From Bradyrhizobium sp. CCBAU 53351 (GTDB taxonomy: Bacteria; Pseudomonadota; Alphaproteobacteria; Rhizobiales; Xanthobacteraceae), in the NCBI RefSeq assembly GCF_015291745.1, contig NZ_CP030059.1, positions 3,065,501 to 3,129,500 of the forward strand: a stretch of 64,000 nt of DNA, in the 5' to 3' direction. Under the pieces are notes generated by a model. That model was not told the DNA's origin, ran no database searches, and saw nothing but the letters and a program-made list of their open reading frames with translations. Both the position numbers and the translations under genes were made by a program. This document shows, piece by piece, positions 36,476-43,986 of the stretch (its first letter is position 1; each line of letters starts with the position of its first letter).

Positions 36476-37189
36476 TCAGCTCGCGGTGCGGAACTGGACT
36501 TCGGAATTGTTCAAAAAGCATGCCTTGTCGAACAGCGTCAGGTCCAGCGGGTTGGGCAGCCTGACGTCGCCGAGATCAGGGCAGGGCTTGACCTGGGGAT
36601 CATAGGATCGGTCGATCTGTGAGATGAAGACGACGATCAGTCCCCGGTCGCGCGCGAAGGACTTCAGTGCGCGCACCTGAACGGTAAGGTCGGGGTTTTC
36701 CCGCCTCTGGTCGAGCAGCTGCAGATAATCGATCACCACGACCGTGCCACGGGGCGCTGCTGCCATCTGCTTGACGACGTAATCGGCGCTGATGGCGTCG
36801 GAGCAGTCGACCTCGAAGAGGTCATCGAATTGCGCGGGCTCGACGCCGATCGCACGCAAGCGATCGAAAACATCCTGCTCGGTATATTCGAGCGAGAAGA
36901 ACGCGGCGCGGTGGCCCGACTTCATGGCCTCCACGGCAAGCTCGAGGCTCATCAAAGTCTTGCCCTGACCGGGCCGCGCGCCGACGAGCACGAGGTCGCC
37001 GGGGTGGAATTGAGGGAACAGCCTGTTCGCCGGCGTCATCGCGGCAGCTTTCGCCGCGAGCATGCTCCAGGCGGAAAACCCTTCCGTCGCAGCGACGCGG
37101 TCGAGTGCATCGTGCAGCGGAATGTTTTCGTCGCGGGACAGGCGCTTTGCTTTTCGCTTCAGATGATAGATCGGCGCAGAGAGTCTCAT
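36476..37189 (-). CDS. Stand-alone DnaB-type RecA-like ATPase
   Basis: A 237-residue protein. Residues 10-45 form a small helical module (AKRLSRDENIPLHDALDRV, GFSAWSML) resembling the short helical segment found in glyoxalase-related and plasmid-encoded proteins. The rest is a RecA/DnaB C-terminal domain: Walker A GARPGQGKTLMSLE, Walker B GTVVVIDYLQLLDQR and a sensor segment VVFISQIDRSYD. The DnaB N-terminal domain is missing, and so are the long linker helices, so it cannot be the replicative helicase. ATG 37189 is used; the frame is open to 37321. The function is unknown. Confidence 0.75.
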   Translation of the reverse strand: MRLSAPIYHLKRKAKRLSRDENIPLHDALDRVAATEGFSAWSMLAAKAAAMTPANRLFPQFHPGDLVLVGARPGQGKTLMSLELAVEAMKSGHRAAFFSLEYTEQDVFDRLRAIGVEPAQFDDLFEVDCSDAISADYVVKQMAAAPRGTVVVIDYLQLLDQRRENPDLTVQVRALKSFARDRGLIVVFISQIDRSYDPQVKPCPDLGDVRLPNPLDLTLFDKACFLNNSEVQFRTAS

Positions 37190-37389
37190 CGTCAAAACCT
37201 CCCATTGCGAGCAGGTAACGCAATCCCTCCTTATGCCCAGCGCTCGAACAGTCGGTCCGATGATCTCATCGCCCTGCATGAGGTCTGCTTTCCCGGCGGA
37301 GGGGGGAGGCGTGGGCGGCACCTGACTTGAGAATGGCCGATTCTGCGGCGGCGGAGAACGCGAGACAGTGCGTCTTCAACAGGACTAGA

Positions 37390-38127
37390 TCAGGCGGCCG
37401 CTTCCGCCACCGGCGCACGGGTCGGCCCGAACAGCTGCTCGAACGCCTGGCGCAGCGCGATATCGACGTCCGCCATGGTCACGAGCTGGCCGAGGTCGAC
37501 CAGCGAGGTGACGCCGTAGCGGGGATCGACGACCCCGCACGGCACGATGCCGGCGAAATGCGACAGCTCCGGCTCGACATTGATGGCGATGCCGTGGAAC
37601 GAGACCCAGCGCTTCAACCGCACGCCGATCGCCGCGATCTTGTCCTCGTGCTCAGGCCCCTTGTCGGGGCGCTTCACCCAGACGCCGACCCGGTCCTCGC
37701 GCCGTTCGCCGCGGACGTTGAAGACGGCCAGCGTCGTCAGGATCAATTCCTCCAGGCTCGCGACATAGGCCCGGACGTCCGGCCGGCGGCGCTTGAGGTC
37801 GAGCATGACATAGGCCACGCGCTGGCCGGGCCCGTGATAGGTGAGCTGGCCGCCGCGGCCGGTGGCGAAGGTCGGGAATCGGGCATCGAGCAGGTCGGTT
37901 TCCTTGCCCGAGGTCCCCGAGGTGTAGAGCGGGGGATGCTCCAGCAGCCAGACCAGCTCCGGCGCCTCGCCGGCCGCGATCGCGGCGACCCGCGCCTCCA
38001 TGGCGGCGACCGCCTCCGGATAGGCCACCGGCGCGTCCGAGATTCGCCATTCGACGGGCTCGCCGCCGGCAGCGGAAAACGACGTCAAATCGAGCTTTTC
38101 GCGGGGGTTTTGAGGCGAATTAACCAT
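37390..38127 (-). CDS. lipB: Octanoyltransferase (lipoate biosynthesis)
   Basis: A 245-residue LipB. It transfers octanoyl from acyl carrier protein to the lipoyl domains of dehydrogenase complexes. The signature [21 protein letters not shown] lies near residue 90. Catalytic Cys197 stands in AGIVPCGV, and the Lys/His pair is around [13 protein letters not shown]. The N-terminus [14 protein letters not shown] is typical. The length is within the usual range. Its start lies under a CtrA-like box and faces the FliN/SpoA-like gene, whose start is only 20 bases away. Confidence 0.95.
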   Translation of the reverse strand: MVNSPQNPREKLDLTSFSAAGGEPVEWRISDAPVAYPEAVAAMEARVAAIAAGEAPELVWLLEHPPLYTSGTSGKETDLLDARFPTFATGRGGQLTYHGPGQRVAYVMLDLKRRRPDVRAYVASLEELILTTLAVFNVRGERREDRVGVWVKRPDKGPEHEDKIAAIGVRLKRWVSFHGIAINVEPELSHFAGIVPCGVVDPRYGVTSLVDLGQLVTMADVDIALRQAFEQLFGPTRAPVAEAAA

Positions 38128-38135
38128 TGGCTAAC
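38120..38135. promoter_or_regulatory. CtrA-like binding site
   Basis: TTAACCAT-TGG-CTAAC reads as TTAA-N7-CTAAC, one mismatch from the CtrA consensus TTAA-N7-TTAA; the left half is the strong TTAACCAT. It overlaps the lipB start codon and lies 13 bases before the FliN-like ATG. Binding is inferred. Confidence 0.5.
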
Positions 38136-38147
38136 CATAACGTGGTG

Positions 38148-38438
38148 ATGATCGCAGGTGCAAATGCCAAGTCCCTAGTTGCGGCGGTCCTGACAGTGCC
38201 CACTCTCGATAAAGTCACCGTGGATCTCATGGTCGTCCTCGGGACGACCACCATGCCGATCCATCAGGTATTACGTCTTTCCCGCGGCGCCATCATCGAG
38301 CTGGACGCAACCGAGGCCGACGAGGTCAAGGTCCTCGCCAACAACCTGCCGGTCGCCTCCGGGGTCGTGCTGGTGGATCGCAACCGAATCGCGGTCGAGG
38401 TCAAGCAGATGCTGCCGCGCTCGCCGGGCACGCGGTAG
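38148..38438 (+). CDS. FliN/SpoA-family (C-ring or type III secretion) protein
   Basis: A 96-residue protein with the surface-presentation (SpoA) fold of FliN: VTVDLMVVLGTTTMPIHQVLRLSRGAIIELD, then ADEVKVLANNLPVASG and VLVDRNRIAVEVKQML. FliN forms the base of the flagellar switch complex. It is shorter than E. coli FliN because the N-terminal extension is absent. No other flagellar gene is in the window. A CtrA-like site lies just upstream, as expected for an alphaproteobacterial flagellar gene. ATG 38148 is chosen; the frame opens at a TTG at 38127 inside the lipB start and CtrA box. A 20-base tandem duplication crosses its stop. Confidence 0.78.
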   Translation: MIAGANAKSLVAAVLTVPTLDKVTVDLMVVLGTTTMPIHQVLRLSRGAIIELDATEADEVKVLANNLPVASGVVLVDRNRIAVEVKQMLPRSPGTR

Positions 38439-38465
38439 CCGGCCTGGGCACGCGGTAGCGGCCCC
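38426..38465. repeat. Tandem duplication across the FliN-like stop codon
   Basis: GGGCACGCGGTAGC occurs at 38426-38439 and again at 38446-38459, a 20-base period. The first copy contains the stop codon. Confidence 0.7.
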
Positions 38466-38507
38466 CGCATCGGGTCAGGGCCGATTTGGGCAAGGAGCCC
38501 GAACTTT

Positions 38508-38542
38508 CCTGCAAAGCTTGTGGAATTCAGGGCCTTTGCAGG
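38508..38542. terminator. Inverted repeat between the FliN-like gene and tRNA-Leu
   Basis: CCTGCAAAG (38508-38516) and CTTTGCAGG (38534-38542) are perfect 9-base arms around 17 bases, about 80 bases before the tRNA. It could end the upstream transcript or bind a regulator. There is no T tract. Confidence 0.4.
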
Positions 38543-38622
38543 CTTGTACCCCTCTGATGGATTTGTTAGATCGGCGCCGTTGATCCGGCCGGCCTTCAAG
38601 CCTCAAGCCGGCATCCCCAAAG

Positions 38623-38706
38623 CGCTCGTGGCGGAACTGGTAGACGCGCTGCCTTGAGGTGGCAGTGAGTAAAATCGTGGGGGTTCGAGTCCCTCCGAGC
38701 GCACCA
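38623..38706 (+). tRNA. tRNA-Leu (anticodon GAG)
   Basis: Acceptor arms GCGCTCG and CGAGCGC pair, followed by ACCA, so CCA is encoded. The anticodon stem CTGCC/GGCAG closes a 7-base loop with GAG at 38656-38658, reading CUU/CUC. The D-loop has GGCGGAACTGGTAGACGC and the T-arm GGGGGTTCGAGTCCCTC. A long variable arm sits between them, as required for tRNA-Leu. Confidence 0.97.
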
Positions 38707-38966
38707 AATCCTCGTTTGTCACTGAAATAGCTGAGCTTTTTTCAAAGCTTCATCGGGCATGGCACGACCTCGTGCCGCGCTGCTTTCGTCCGCCGCCCAT
38801 CCCCGGCGTCAGCTCATCCCGGCCTCGATTCGGCGGGGCCGTGGCATATCCGGGCTCGGTCTGCTCGATCATCGGATGCATGAATACGGAACGAGGGCCG
38901 TCCGGATCGCATTTGCAGGTAAGCCGCCGCGGACGTGCCGCGGCATGCGTTCGCCGGTGGAGGACA

Positions 38967-39575
38967 ATGAGAAACAGCGCGTCGGACGTTGCCGAGATCA
39001 GGGACGCCGTTCACCTCTGCATCGACATGCAGAACATTTTCGCTCCCGGCGGTTTGTGGGCGACGCCGTGGATGGAGCGGGTCCTGCCGACGATCGCTTC
39101 GATCGTTGCACGCTATCAGGCCAGAACTGTCTTCACGCGCTTCATTACCCCGGAAGATCCCGCGGATCGTCGCGGGCAGTGGCAGCGATATTTTCATCGA
39201 TGGCACCAGGCAACGCGCAGGAATCTTCCGCCGTCCGCCCTCGATCTCGTGCCGGCCCTGACCAGGTTCGTTCCGCCGGCCGCGATCATCGACAAGCCGG
39301 CTTATTCCGCGTTCAGCAATCCCGCGCTTGCGACCTCGCTGGTCGACAAGAACGTCGGCACGGTCGTGATCTCGGGCGCCGAGACGGATGTTTGCGTGCT
39401 CTCGACGGTGCTGAGCGCCGTCGATCTCGGCTTCCGGGTCGTCATCGTCGAGGACGCGCTGTGCTCATCGTCGGACGTCGGGCACGACGCGCTCATGACG
39501 ATGTATCGCACCCGCTTCCACGGCCAGGTCGACCTCGTGACCGCTGAGGAGCTGGCCGAGTTCTGGCGGGAGTAG
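38967..39575 (+). CDS. Isochorismatase-family cysteine hydrolase
   Basis: A 202-residue amidohydrolase of the isochorismatase/nicotinamidase fold. The catalytic triad is visible: Asp in LCIDMQNIF near residue 19, Lys in IIDKPAYSAF near 108, and Cys in GAETDVCVLSTVLSAVDLG near 143. The preceding cis-peptide GAETD is conserved. Substrate cannot be told; nicotinamide, biuret-like or N-carbamoyl amides are all possible for the family. I chose ATG 38967 with GTGGAGG upstream. The frame is open left to 38772 without family similarity. It stands between tRNA-Leu and the small-gene cluster. Confidence 0.85.
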   Translation: MRNSASDVAEIRDAVHLCIDMQNIFAPGGLWATPWMERVLPTIASIVARYQARTVFTRFITPEDPADRRGQWQRYFHRWHQATRRNLPPSALDLVPALTRFVPPAAIIDKPAYSAFSNPALATSLVDKNVGTVVISGAETDVCVLSTVLSAVDLGFRVVIVEDALCSSSDVGHDALMTMYRTRFHGQVDLVTAEELAEFWRE

Positions 39576-39942
39576 GGTGCCATCGGCTCAATTGAAATTG
39601 TCGCCGAACATGTTGCGGAAGGCGGTGGCGACGGCCGCAGGGACGCCGGACTGTATTCCGGCGGCTGACCTGCGACCAGACCTTCGCGGCAGTGGCGGCG
39701 GCCGGGCGATCGGTCATTCAACGTCGCGATCATTTGGATCACCCTGACCGTCACCGGGGTCGAGCCTCTCCTTGGGAAGGGCTCGTAGCTCTTGCGGCTC
39801 TGACCGAGCGTCAGCGCCCTTTGGCACCACGCGCAACCGTTCCGCTTCTGGAACGTTATGGGGATAATCGCCCGGGTGCGATGATCTCAAATCGGTAAGG
39901 AGGCAACGAAGCGCTCCGACGCAATGATCAGGGAGAGGGCCC
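39576..39942. other. Gap without a convincing gene; possible minus-strand gene remnant
   Basis: These 367 bases show no gene with good start and coding texture. On the minus strand, ending at a TGA at 39588-39590, a stretch reads GVPAAVATAFRNMFGDNFN, which looks like a genuine protein C-terminus. The frame loses protein-like character within about 25 codons upstream and has no start. It may be the tail of a decayed gene. Confidence 0.3.
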
Positions 39943-40143
39943 ATGTTGACGCGGCGTCGAGTTAGGCAAACGGATCCATTGGAGATACGCCTTGCCGCTG
40001 AAGCGGAGCGGCTGCGCGAAGAAGCCAAATCGCTTCCGCCCGGCGCAGCCCGCGATGAGATCCTGCGCAAGGCGCGTCAGGCAGAGACGGGCTCCCAGAT
40101 GAGCGAATGGCTGAGGTCACCGGGCCTGCAGCCGCCGAGCTAA
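39943..40143 (+). CDS. Small charged protein, paralogue of the 40767 gene
   Basis: A 66-residue, Arg/Glu-rich, predicted helical protein. The core LAAEAERLREEAKSLPPG, then R-DEIL-KARQAE and EWL-SP, matches the protein at 40767-40973 residue for residue at many positions (LAA-AE, LPPG, AR-Q-E, WL-P). A GGGAGAGGG ribosome site precedes ATG 39943. No catalytic motif, signal or membrane helix is visible. The function is unknown. Two related copies only about 620 bases apart support it as a real gene. Confidence 0.65.
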   Translation: MLTRRRVRQTDPLEIRLAAEAERLREEAKSLPPGAARDEILRKARQAETGSQMSEWLRSPGLQPPS

Positions 40144-40301
40144 AGGGTGTCGCGGGCGCAGCCTGCCAAGGCTGCACGCGCCGGGAACGGGTTAGATGTC
40201 GGCGCGTACCGATGCGCTGATGTCGTGGGCAGAAACCGGAAAAATGAGCGCCACGTCCATCGTCCCCGTTGTGTCCGGTTGTCACCCGGCGGTGCGCGTC
40301 G

Positions 40302-40586
40302 TCAACGCCGCTTCGCCGCTTTGGTTCGCCGGTTGTAGGGCGAGCGGTTGACGGGCCGCAGCGAAATGCCTTCGCGCTGCGCCTTGCTGCGGATGGCCGC
40401 GACCGGCCGCTGCAGCTTGATGCTCATCACGCCGGTCGGCGTGTTGCCCTTCGCGAGCTGCTTCAGTTTGCTCACGTCCGCGGGCGTCCAGGGCTGCCGC
40501 GCGCGACGCTTGTAGGCCGGGTTTGCCTTGCGCGGTCCCTTGCGGCCGATCGGTGAGCCCGGCCGCTTCCATGCTGCTTTTGCCAT
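40302..40586 (-). CDS. Small basic protein with a SANT/Myb-like helix motif
   Basis: A 94-residue, strongly basic protein. Residues 32-76 read QPWTPADVSKLKQLAKG, TPTGVMSIKLQRPVAAIRSK and AQREGISL, the tryptophan and three-helix spacing of a SANT/Myb-like DNA-binding repeat. The flanks are Lys/Arg/Pro rich (GSPIGRKGPRKANPAYKRRARQ and NRSPYNRRTKAAKRR). A DNA-binding or nucleoid role is plausible from composition only. A GGAGG ribosome site stands nine bases before ATG 40586. It is on the opposite strand to the small genes on either side. Confidence 0.65.
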   Translation of the reverse strand: MAKAAWKRPGSPIGRKGPRKANPAYKRRARQPWTPADVSKLKQLAKGNTPTGVMSIKLQRPVAAIRSKAQREGISLRPVNRSPYNRRTKAAKRR

Positions 40587-40766
40587 GATGATCCTCCTTC
40601 AAGTCGTTCTTGAACATACGAATCAGCATTTCGGTTCCGCCGCAATCGGCGCCGCGTGCCGCCGTTTGCGCAAAATCACGCAGCGTTAACTTATGGAAAT
40701 GCCGGAACCGCAAATTGGGGCGGAAGCTGCCAGTTCTTTCCATCCGAAACCCGCTGTGAAAGTCAC

Positions 40767-40973
40767 ATGACCGCCAAACGCAACCGCAGGAAACAGACCC
40801 AATCGCTTCAGGAGCGGCTGGCCGCCTTCGCCGAAAGCGCTCGCGAGCGCGCGCGCAACCTGCCGCCCGGCAGGGAGCGGGAGATGCTGCTGCAACGCGC
40901 CAGGCAGAACGAATTGACCTCGAACCTCACGGACTGGCTGAGCGCACCCGTCTACCCTCGACGAGGAGGATGA
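40767..40973 (+). CDS. Small charged protein, paralogue of the 39943 gene
   Basis: A 68-residue Arg/Glu-rich helical protein: basic start TAKRNRRKQT, then LAAFAESARERARNLPPG, REREMLLQRARQNEL and LTDWLSAPVY. The LPPG turn, the AR-Q-E helix and the WL-P ending are shared with the 39943 protein. ATG 40767 is used; the frame is open to 40656. Its stop overlaps an ATG at 40970, so it is coupled to the next small gene. Function unknown. Confidence 0.7.
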   Translation: MTAKRNRRKQTQSLQERLAAFAESARERARNLPPGREREMLLQRARQNELTSNLTDWLSAPVYPRRGG

Positions 40974-40975
40974 CC

Positions 40976-41176
40976 ATGCGGAGCATCAAGCACTACCGCG
41001 CGTTCCAGATCGATCCGGACGGGCACGTGTTCGGATGCATCAACCTCGTCTGCGACGATGACGAGGAGGCCAAGCGCGAAGCCGCCGCGCTCGTGCTGGC
41101 CCACCGCATCGAGCTGTGGCGGCTGGACCGGCGGATCGCGAAGTTCGAGGCGCCACAGGAAGTGGCCCGCCAGTAA
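40976..41176 (+). CDS. Small protein of unknown function, coupled to the 40767 gene
   Basis: A 66-residue protein: MRSIKHYRAFQIDPDGHVFG, then CINLVCDDDEEAKREAAALV and a charged helix LAHRIELWRLDRRIAKFEAP. A GAGGAGG ribosome site at 40963-40969 gives six-base spacing to ATG 40976, better than for the ATG at 40970. There is no signal peptide. The size and the D-D-D-E-E-A helix recall short conserved rhizobial proteins of unknown role. It is followed after 60 bases by the flavin reductase gene and may share its transcript. Confidence 0.7.
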   Translation: MRSIKHYRAFQIDPDGHVFGCINLVCDDDEEAKREAAALVLAHRIELWRLDRRIAKFEAPQEVARQ

Positions 41177-41236
41177 CCGGAAGGAACCGCGTCGTGCGCC
41201 CCGGGTTGGTCGGAGACCGACTTCGCCGGAGCCAGT

Positions 41237-42313
41237 ATGACGGACGCCGAAATTCGCCAGGGGATGCCGCCCGTCAAGCTGACGCGCCAGGAGTTCGAGC
41301 GGCGCTACAGGGCTCGCTTTGTCGATCCCGCCTTTGCCCCGCTGCAGCGCGAGCTCGATGCCATCGTCGCTGCGGCCTGGGACGCCTACAGCCATTCGCG
41401 CAAGGCGCCCTTGACGCGGAAAGCAGGCGAAGGCTTTTCCGATCCCGACTACGACATCGCCGTCGACTGGCTGGATGCGCGCGCAAAAATTCTCGAGGCC
41501 CAGCGGCGGCACGATGATGCGAACGAGACGCCGCGCATCCTTCTCATCAACGGCTCGGCCCGCAGCGAGCACACCTGTCCCGGCGAGATGTCCAAGACCT
41601 GGCGCTTGGTCAAGCTGGCCGAGCCTGTTTTCGTCGAGATGGGGTTTGCCGTCGACATCCTCGATCTTTCGCGCCTCGCCTCGGAATTCGGCAAGACGAT
41701 CCATCCTTGCAAATCCTGCGTCAGCACCGCCATGCCGCTCTGTCACTGGCCGTGCAGCTGCTATCCGAATTATTCGCTGTCGCAGACGGGCGACTGGATG
41801 AACGAGATCTATCCGTTGTGGGTGGCCGCTCATGGCATCCTGATCGTGACGCCGGTGAACTGGTATCACGTGCCCTCGGGCCTCAAGGCGATGATCGACC
41901 GCATGGTCTGCGCCGACGGCGGCAATCCCGATCCGACCTCGACGCACGGCAAGAAGGCGGATGAAGCCAAGGCGCTGGAGCTGAAGGGCTGGCCTTATCC
42001 GCGCCATCTCGCCGGCCGTCATTTCGGCATCGTCGTTCACGGCGATGCCGTCGGTGCCGAGGGCGTGCGCCGTGCCTTGTCGGACTGGCTGACCGACATG
42101 CAGCTGATCTCGGCGGGGCGCTTCGCCGAGCTCGACGGCTATGTCGGTTACATGGAGCCGTACGCAACCTCGCATCACGCGCTCGATGAAGACGGCGAAT
42201 TCCAGCAGGAGGTGCGGAACGCGGCGCGCGCGCTGGGCAATGCCGTCCATTTGGCAAGGAGCGGGCGCCTGCAGGAGCCCGGCGCCGGTCTCCAGGACCC
42301 GAACCCGAAATGA
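41237..42313 (+). CDS. NADPH-dependent FMN reductase-like flavoprotein with N-terminal extension
   Basis: A 358-residue protein. The flavodoxin-like domain starts near residue 98 with RILLINGSARSEHTCPGEMSK, the FMN phosphate loop, and continues with ILIVTPVNWYHVPSGLKAMIDRM. Two Cys clusters stand near residues 156-176 (HPCKSCVSTAMPLCHWPCSC), unusual for this family. The first 95 residues are a helical extension not seen in classic FMN reductases. Its stop overlaps the start of the next oxidoreductase (ATGA at 42310-42313). The pair probably passes electrons between NADPH, FAD and FMN; the acceptor is unknown. Confidence 0.78.
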   Translation: MTDAEIRQGMPPVKLTRQEFERRYRARFVDPAFAPLQRELDAIVAAAWDAYSHSRKAPLTRKAGEGFSDPDYDIAVDWLDARAKILEAQRRHDDANETPRILLINGSARSEHTCPGEMSKTWRLVKLAEPVFVEMGFAVDILDLSRLASEFGKTIHPCKSCVSTAMPLCHWPCSCYPNYSLSQTGDWMNEIYPLWVAAHGILIVTPVNWYHVPSGLKAMIDRMVCADGGNPDPTSTHGKKADEAKALELKGWPYPRHLAGRHFGIVVHGDAVGAEGVRRALSDWLTDMQLISAGRFAELDGYVGYMEPYATSHHALDEDGEFQQEVRNAARALGNAVHLARSGRLQEPGAGLQDPNPK

Positions 42314-43209
42314 CCGGTGCGCCCTTTGATTGCCTGATCGTGGGCGGCGGCCCTGCCGGACTGATGGCCGCGATCTATCTGGCGCGCTTCCGCCGCAGCG
42401 TCTGTGTCGTGGACGCGGGCGCGAGCCGGGCCGCGCTGATCCCGCGCAGCCACAACGTTCCCGGCTTCGTCCACGGCCTCTCAGGCACCGAGCTGATCGA
42501 GCGGATGTCGGCGCAACTGGAGGAGCTCGCCGTCGCGCGCGTGCAGGCCGAGGTCACAGCGTTGCGGCGGCACGGGGACGGTTTTGAAGCGAGCTGGAAC
42601 GGCGACGCGCATGCCGCTTCCACCGTCATCCTGGCCAGCGGCATCGTCGACACCCATCCGCCGTTCGCGGAGTGGCGCGGCGCGGTCGCGGACGGGGTGC
42701 TGCGCTATTGTCCCGTCTGCGACGCCTTCGAGGCGAGGGGCCGTCGCATTGGCGTCGTCGGCCCGTTGCACCGCGCCGCCAGCAAGGCGCTGTTCCTGCG
42801 CGGCTATTCGCGCGACGTGACGCTGCTGGTGCCCGGGCAGGGTGACCAGAAGGGCGCAATCTCGGAGCTGCGCGATACCGGTGTCGAACTCGTGTTCGCG
42901 CCCGATCTGCATTTGCGGCGGAGGGGCGACGGCATCGAGGCCGTGTTCGCCGACGGCCGGACGATGCCATTCGACATGGTCTATCCCGCGATGGGGGCCG
43001 AGGTGCGTTCGCAACTCGCGGTGTCGCTGGGGGCCGAGCACGACACCGAGGGCTATCTGAAAGTTGACGCGCACCAGCGCACGTCGGTCCACGGCCTCTA
43101 CGGCATCGGCGATGTCGTTACCGATCTGCATCAGATCTCTGTCGCCTTCGGCCACGCCGCCGTTGCCGCGTGCAACATCCACCACAGCCTGCCACGGCGT
43201 CTGGCATGA
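42310..43209 (+). CDS. Thioredoxin-reductase-like FAD/NAD(P) oxidoreductase
   Basis: A 299-residue flavoprotein. The FAD loop is IVGGGPAGLMAAIYLARF near residue 10. The TrxR redox position holds CPVCDAFE (Cys134, Cys137), where thioredoxin reductase has CATCDG. The NADPH loop is IGVVGPLHRAASKALFL and the second FAD segment is GLYGIGDVVTDLHQISVAFGHA. Both cysteines are kept, so dithiol chemistry is possible, but the altered loop and the flavin-reductase partner suggest a substrate other than thioredoxin. It is coupled to the upstream gene by a 4-base overlap. Confidence 0.85.
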   Translation: MTGAPFDCLIVGGGPAGLMAAIYLARFRRSVCVVDAGASRAALIPRSHNVPGFVHGLSGTELIERMSAQLEELAVARVQAEVTALRRHGDGFEASWNGDAHAASTVILASGIVDTHPPFAEWRGAVADGVLRYCPVCDAFEARGRRIGVVGPLHRAASKALFLRGYSRDVTLLVPGQGDQKGAISELRDTGVELVFAPDLHLRRRGDGIEAVFADGRTMPFDMVYPAMGAEVRSQLAVSLGAEHDTEGYLKVDAHQRTSVHGLYGIGDVVTDLHQISVAFGHAAVAACNIHHSLPRRLA

Positions 43210-43267
43210 CGGAACGAAGGGCGCGGCTTGGCCTTGAGTGAGAGGAACGCGCGAAGGACCCAATCCC

Positions 43268-43456
43268 ATGCTGGAAGAGAAACTGAAGGACGCGATCATC
43301 GGCGAGTTGCAACGGCAGGCCGCCAACCGGCCGCAAGCGTTGCAGATCGATGGCGCCAAGGATGCGCAAGGCTCGGACGAGCTGACCGTCAACGGCAAGA
43401 TCGATCTCGGCGCGCTGGTCATGGTGATCGCGGGATCGGTGGCGGGCGGGCCTTAA
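43268..43456 (+). CDS. Small protein of unknown function
   Basis: A 62-residue protein: MLEEKLKDAIIGELQRQAAN followed by PQALQIDGAKDAQGSDELTV, then a short hydrophobic end DLGALVMVIAGSVAGG. The amphipathic N-terminal helix and hydrophobic C-terminus suggest membrane contact. ATG 43268 is preferred to the ATG at 43238. It lies 58 bases after the oxidoreductase and converges on the next small gene. I do not recognise a family. Confidence 0.55.
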   Translation: MLEEKLKDAIIGELQRQAANRPQALQIDGAKDAQGSDELTVNGKIDLGALVMVIAGSVAGGP

Positions 43457-43465
43457 GCTGGCTCT

Positions 43466-43723
43466 TCAGCCGTATTCCTCGCCGATGCCGTATTCCCGGT
43501 AGATCTCCAGCGGATCGAGGTCGGGAAACAGGCGGCACTTGGCCTGGGCGAGGTGTAGGCTCACCGCCGCCGGCTCCTTGCCGCTCGAGAGCATCTTGCG
43601 GATGTCGTCCATATGCGCGTTCGGCCGGTGCTTGGGTTCGAGCTGCTCCAGCGCGACCAGGGCGGTCGCGAGGGCCTCGGTCAGAACCCACTCGTCGTGG
43701 CCGGTGATTCCCTTCTTCGGCAT
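43466..43723 (-). CDS. Small soluble protein of unknown function
   Basis: An 85-residue protein: a helix DEWVLTEALATALVALEQLE, then HMDDIRKMLSSGKEPAAVSL, and an acidic end DPLEIYREYGIGEEY. ATG 43723 (MPKKGITG) gives a compact product; the frame is open to 43942 without protein-like character. A perfect palindrome lies 27 bases upstream of the start. Function unknown. Confidence 0.6.
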   Translation of the reverse strand: MPKKGITGHDEWVLTEALATALVALEQLEPKHRPNAHMDDIRKMLSSGKEPAAVSLHLAQAKCRLFPDLDPLEIYREYGIGEEYG

Positions 43724-43749
43724 CGGCAGACCCCGGATGTGGCGGCAGG

Positions 43750-43764
43750 GCGATAGTCTATCGC
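43750..43764. promoter_or_regulatory. Perfect 15-base palindrome upstream of the 85-residue gene
   Basis: GCGATAG-T-CTATCGC has perfect 7-base arms around a single base. Position and symmetry suit an operator for the minus-strand gene starting at 43723. Confidence 0.4.
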
Positions 43765-43986
43765 GACTTCCGCCAAACCGCCATTGAGCCGTTGCGGGAG
43801 GCCGCGCCCTTGCATTATGGCAGCGCGTGGCTAAAAGGCGGCAAGTTGTGGGGCCGTGGTATCTTTGTTGAAATAATGTTGGCGTAGACGGACGCCTGCA
43901 GGGGTCGGCTGGCAGTTCCGGTCTGGGCCCTTGATCCTGCATTGGGCAGCACGATCCCGGTTGCCTCCTTCAAGGCTTGAGCCAGC

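Noticed and set aside
38127..38147. TTG start of the FliN-like gene
   Set aside because: It would begin inside the lipB start codon and the CtrA-like box; ATG 38148 keeps the whole SpoA domain.
38623..39942. Integration of a genomic island at tRNA-Leu
   Set aside because: No integrase and no second copy of the tRNA 3' end (CGAGCGCACCA context) were seen downstream in the window.
39714..40070. 118-residue minus-strand frame
   Set aside because: It overlaps the better supported 66-residue gene at 39943, has no ribosome site and no recognisable motif.
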